6,292 bases of DNA from DATELY01 sp035276085 (GTDB lineage: Bacteria > Pseudomonadota > Gammaproteobacteria > Steroidobacterales > Steroidobacteraceae), in contig DATELY010000019.1 of NCBI GenBank assembly GCA_035276085.1, forward strand, positions 1 through 6,292. The letters are read 5' to 3'. Shown here piece after piece: positions 5,473 through 6,292 of the stretch (positions are counted from its first letter, which is position 1; the number at the start of each line of letters is the position of its first letter). The notes beneath the pieces were generated by a model. The model was not told the DNA's origin, did no database searches, and was given only the letters and a program-made list of their open reading frames with translations. The position numbers and the translations under genes were made by a program.

Positions 5473-6292
5473 GCTGCACGTTGCCAGATCGGCACCGTCG
5501 ATGCGACGAGTCGCTGCCTCGGGATCGTGGATGCGGAATACATGGCGCGAGCGCGCTTCAGCCCGCACACCGGCGAAGCGCTTCAGCTGAGTGCGGAAGC
5601 GCGCGATGCGATCGTTCAATTCGGAAACGCTCACGCCCGGAAATCGATGCGCATGGTAGGCGGCACCGTTGCGATGGTTGGCGCGCACGCTATTGATGCG
5701 CTTCACGGCCGTTCGCGCGTTGGCGTGCAGCCAGGACTGGAACCACGTCAGCGCCGCTGGACGGGGCGTCGCGCGCTCGCCATAGCCGCTCGCCAGCAGC
5801 ACGTCCAGCACCCGATCGCAGGCGAGCGGGCCGTGCGTCGCCGCGAGGTGTCGATTGAACAGGCGCTCACGCACCGATGGGTCCACCATGCCACGCTGGC
5901 CGGCGAGGATCTCGCTGAGCCGTGCACGCACCTGCTCGGCCGTGCGCGCGCAATGACTGAGCCCGTTGGGCAGGTGATAGTCATACGTGTCGGAGGTGAC
6001 CGGCATGTAACTCACCGCCGGGGTCTCCAGCACGCTCGCCTCCACCGCCGTGGTACACCCGTTGTGCAGCAGCACGCGCGCGGCCATCAACCACGGCACC
6101 ACATTGCCTTCGTGGGCCACTTCAACCTGCGGGCAGCCCGCCAGGATCTGGCGCCAGACATCGTGATTCTCCGAAGGATGCGGGCGCAGCACGATGCGAT
6201 GCTGCGGAAACCACGCCGACAGCCGCGGCATCAGCTCGCGAAAGTGCTCATAGATGGCCTGCTGATGCCCCGCCATGCCCGTGGCGAAGGCG
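5380..6292 (-). CDS. Surface carbohydrate biosynthesis protein, C-terminal part (5' truncated by window edge)
   Basis: The gene reads leftwards and its N-terminus lies beyond the right edge; the frame stays open through 6292, with AFATG before the Met at 6276, so that Met is probably internal. Numbering from it, RIVLRPHPSEN at 27-37, VVPWLMAA at 59-66, HNGCTTAVEA at 71-80 and the YDYHLPNGLS stretch at 98-107 are hallmarks of a family annotated as surface carbohydrate (surface polysaccharide) biosynthesis proteins found in capsule and O-antigen loci. They resemble GT-B glycosyltransferases, but the reaction is not established. The conserved C-terminal module, AYHAHRFPG at 206-214 through HVFRIH at 245-250, ends where the family normally ends. 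A further 47-residue tail (252-298), rich in Arg and Ser, has no recognisable family character, and its last 30 or so residues plus the stop are encoded opposite the 3' end of the KpsS-like gene. The shared motif order suggests a distant relation to the convergent protein. Its role in the same polysaccharide pathway is inferred from position. Confidence 0.85.
   Translation of the reverse strand, partial: AFATGMAGHQQAIYEHFRELMPRLSAWFPQHRIVLRPHPSENHDVWRQILAGCPQVEVAHEGNVVPWLMAARVLLHNGCTTAVEASVLETPAVSYMPVTSDTYDYHLPNGLSHCARTAEQVRARLSEILAGQRGMVDPSVRERLFNRHLAATHGPLACDRVLDVLLASGYGERATPRPAALTWFQSWLHANARTAVKRINSVRANHRNGAAYHAHRFPGVSVSELNDRIARFRTQLKRFAGVRAEARSRHVFRIHDPEAATRRIDGADLATCSSGDYRFRQARRASRREELANSTGSSTETAF

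Overview
The window is high-GC proteobacterial DNA with dense, long genes and no IS element, tRNA, rRNA or CRISPR array. A thioester alpha-2-macroglobulin gene followed by a PbpC gene matches the yfhM-pbpC arrangement of Gram-negative bacteria. The C-rich inverted repeat between them (CCCCCACCCTAACCCTCCCCC type) resembles dispersed repeats common in Xanthomonadales and related gammaproteobacteria. I therefore infer a gammaproteobacterium, possibly Xanthomonadales or Steroidobacter-like; the genus cannot be read from the sequence.

Layout. (1) Positions 2-1477, plus strand: the C-terminal part of a bacterial alpha-2-macroglobulin, running off the left edge, with its CTEQ thioester motif intact. 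(2) 1478-1612: a gap filled mostly by a 39-bp inverted-repeat pair with a 41-nt centre (1503-1621). Its right arm supplies the ribosome binding site and GTG start of the next gene and carries a G-quadruplex motif. (3) 1613-3937, plus strand: penicillin-binding protein 1C with membrane anchor, GT51 transglycosylase, transpeptidase and C-terminal PBP domain. (4) 3938-4149: a 212-bp gap with two stem-loops and no convincing promoter. (5) 4150-5472, plus strand: a KpsS/LipB-like capsule polysaccharide synthesis protein. (6) 5380-6292, minus strand: a surface carbohydrate biosynthesis protein running off the right edge, convergent with gene 5 and overlapping it by 93 bp.

How they work together. 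The first two genes form a known envelope-defence pair: a protease-trapping periplasmic lipoprotein and a peptidoglycan polymerase thought to repair the wall. The last two genes belong to a surface-polysaccharide locus that probably continues to the right. The protein families are all recognisable and I found no new enzymatic system. The most unusual features are non-coding: the repeat that has become the translation start of pbpC, and the convergent overlap of the two capsule genes, where a perfect 20-bp palindrome inside one coding sequence begins one base beyond the stop codon of the other.
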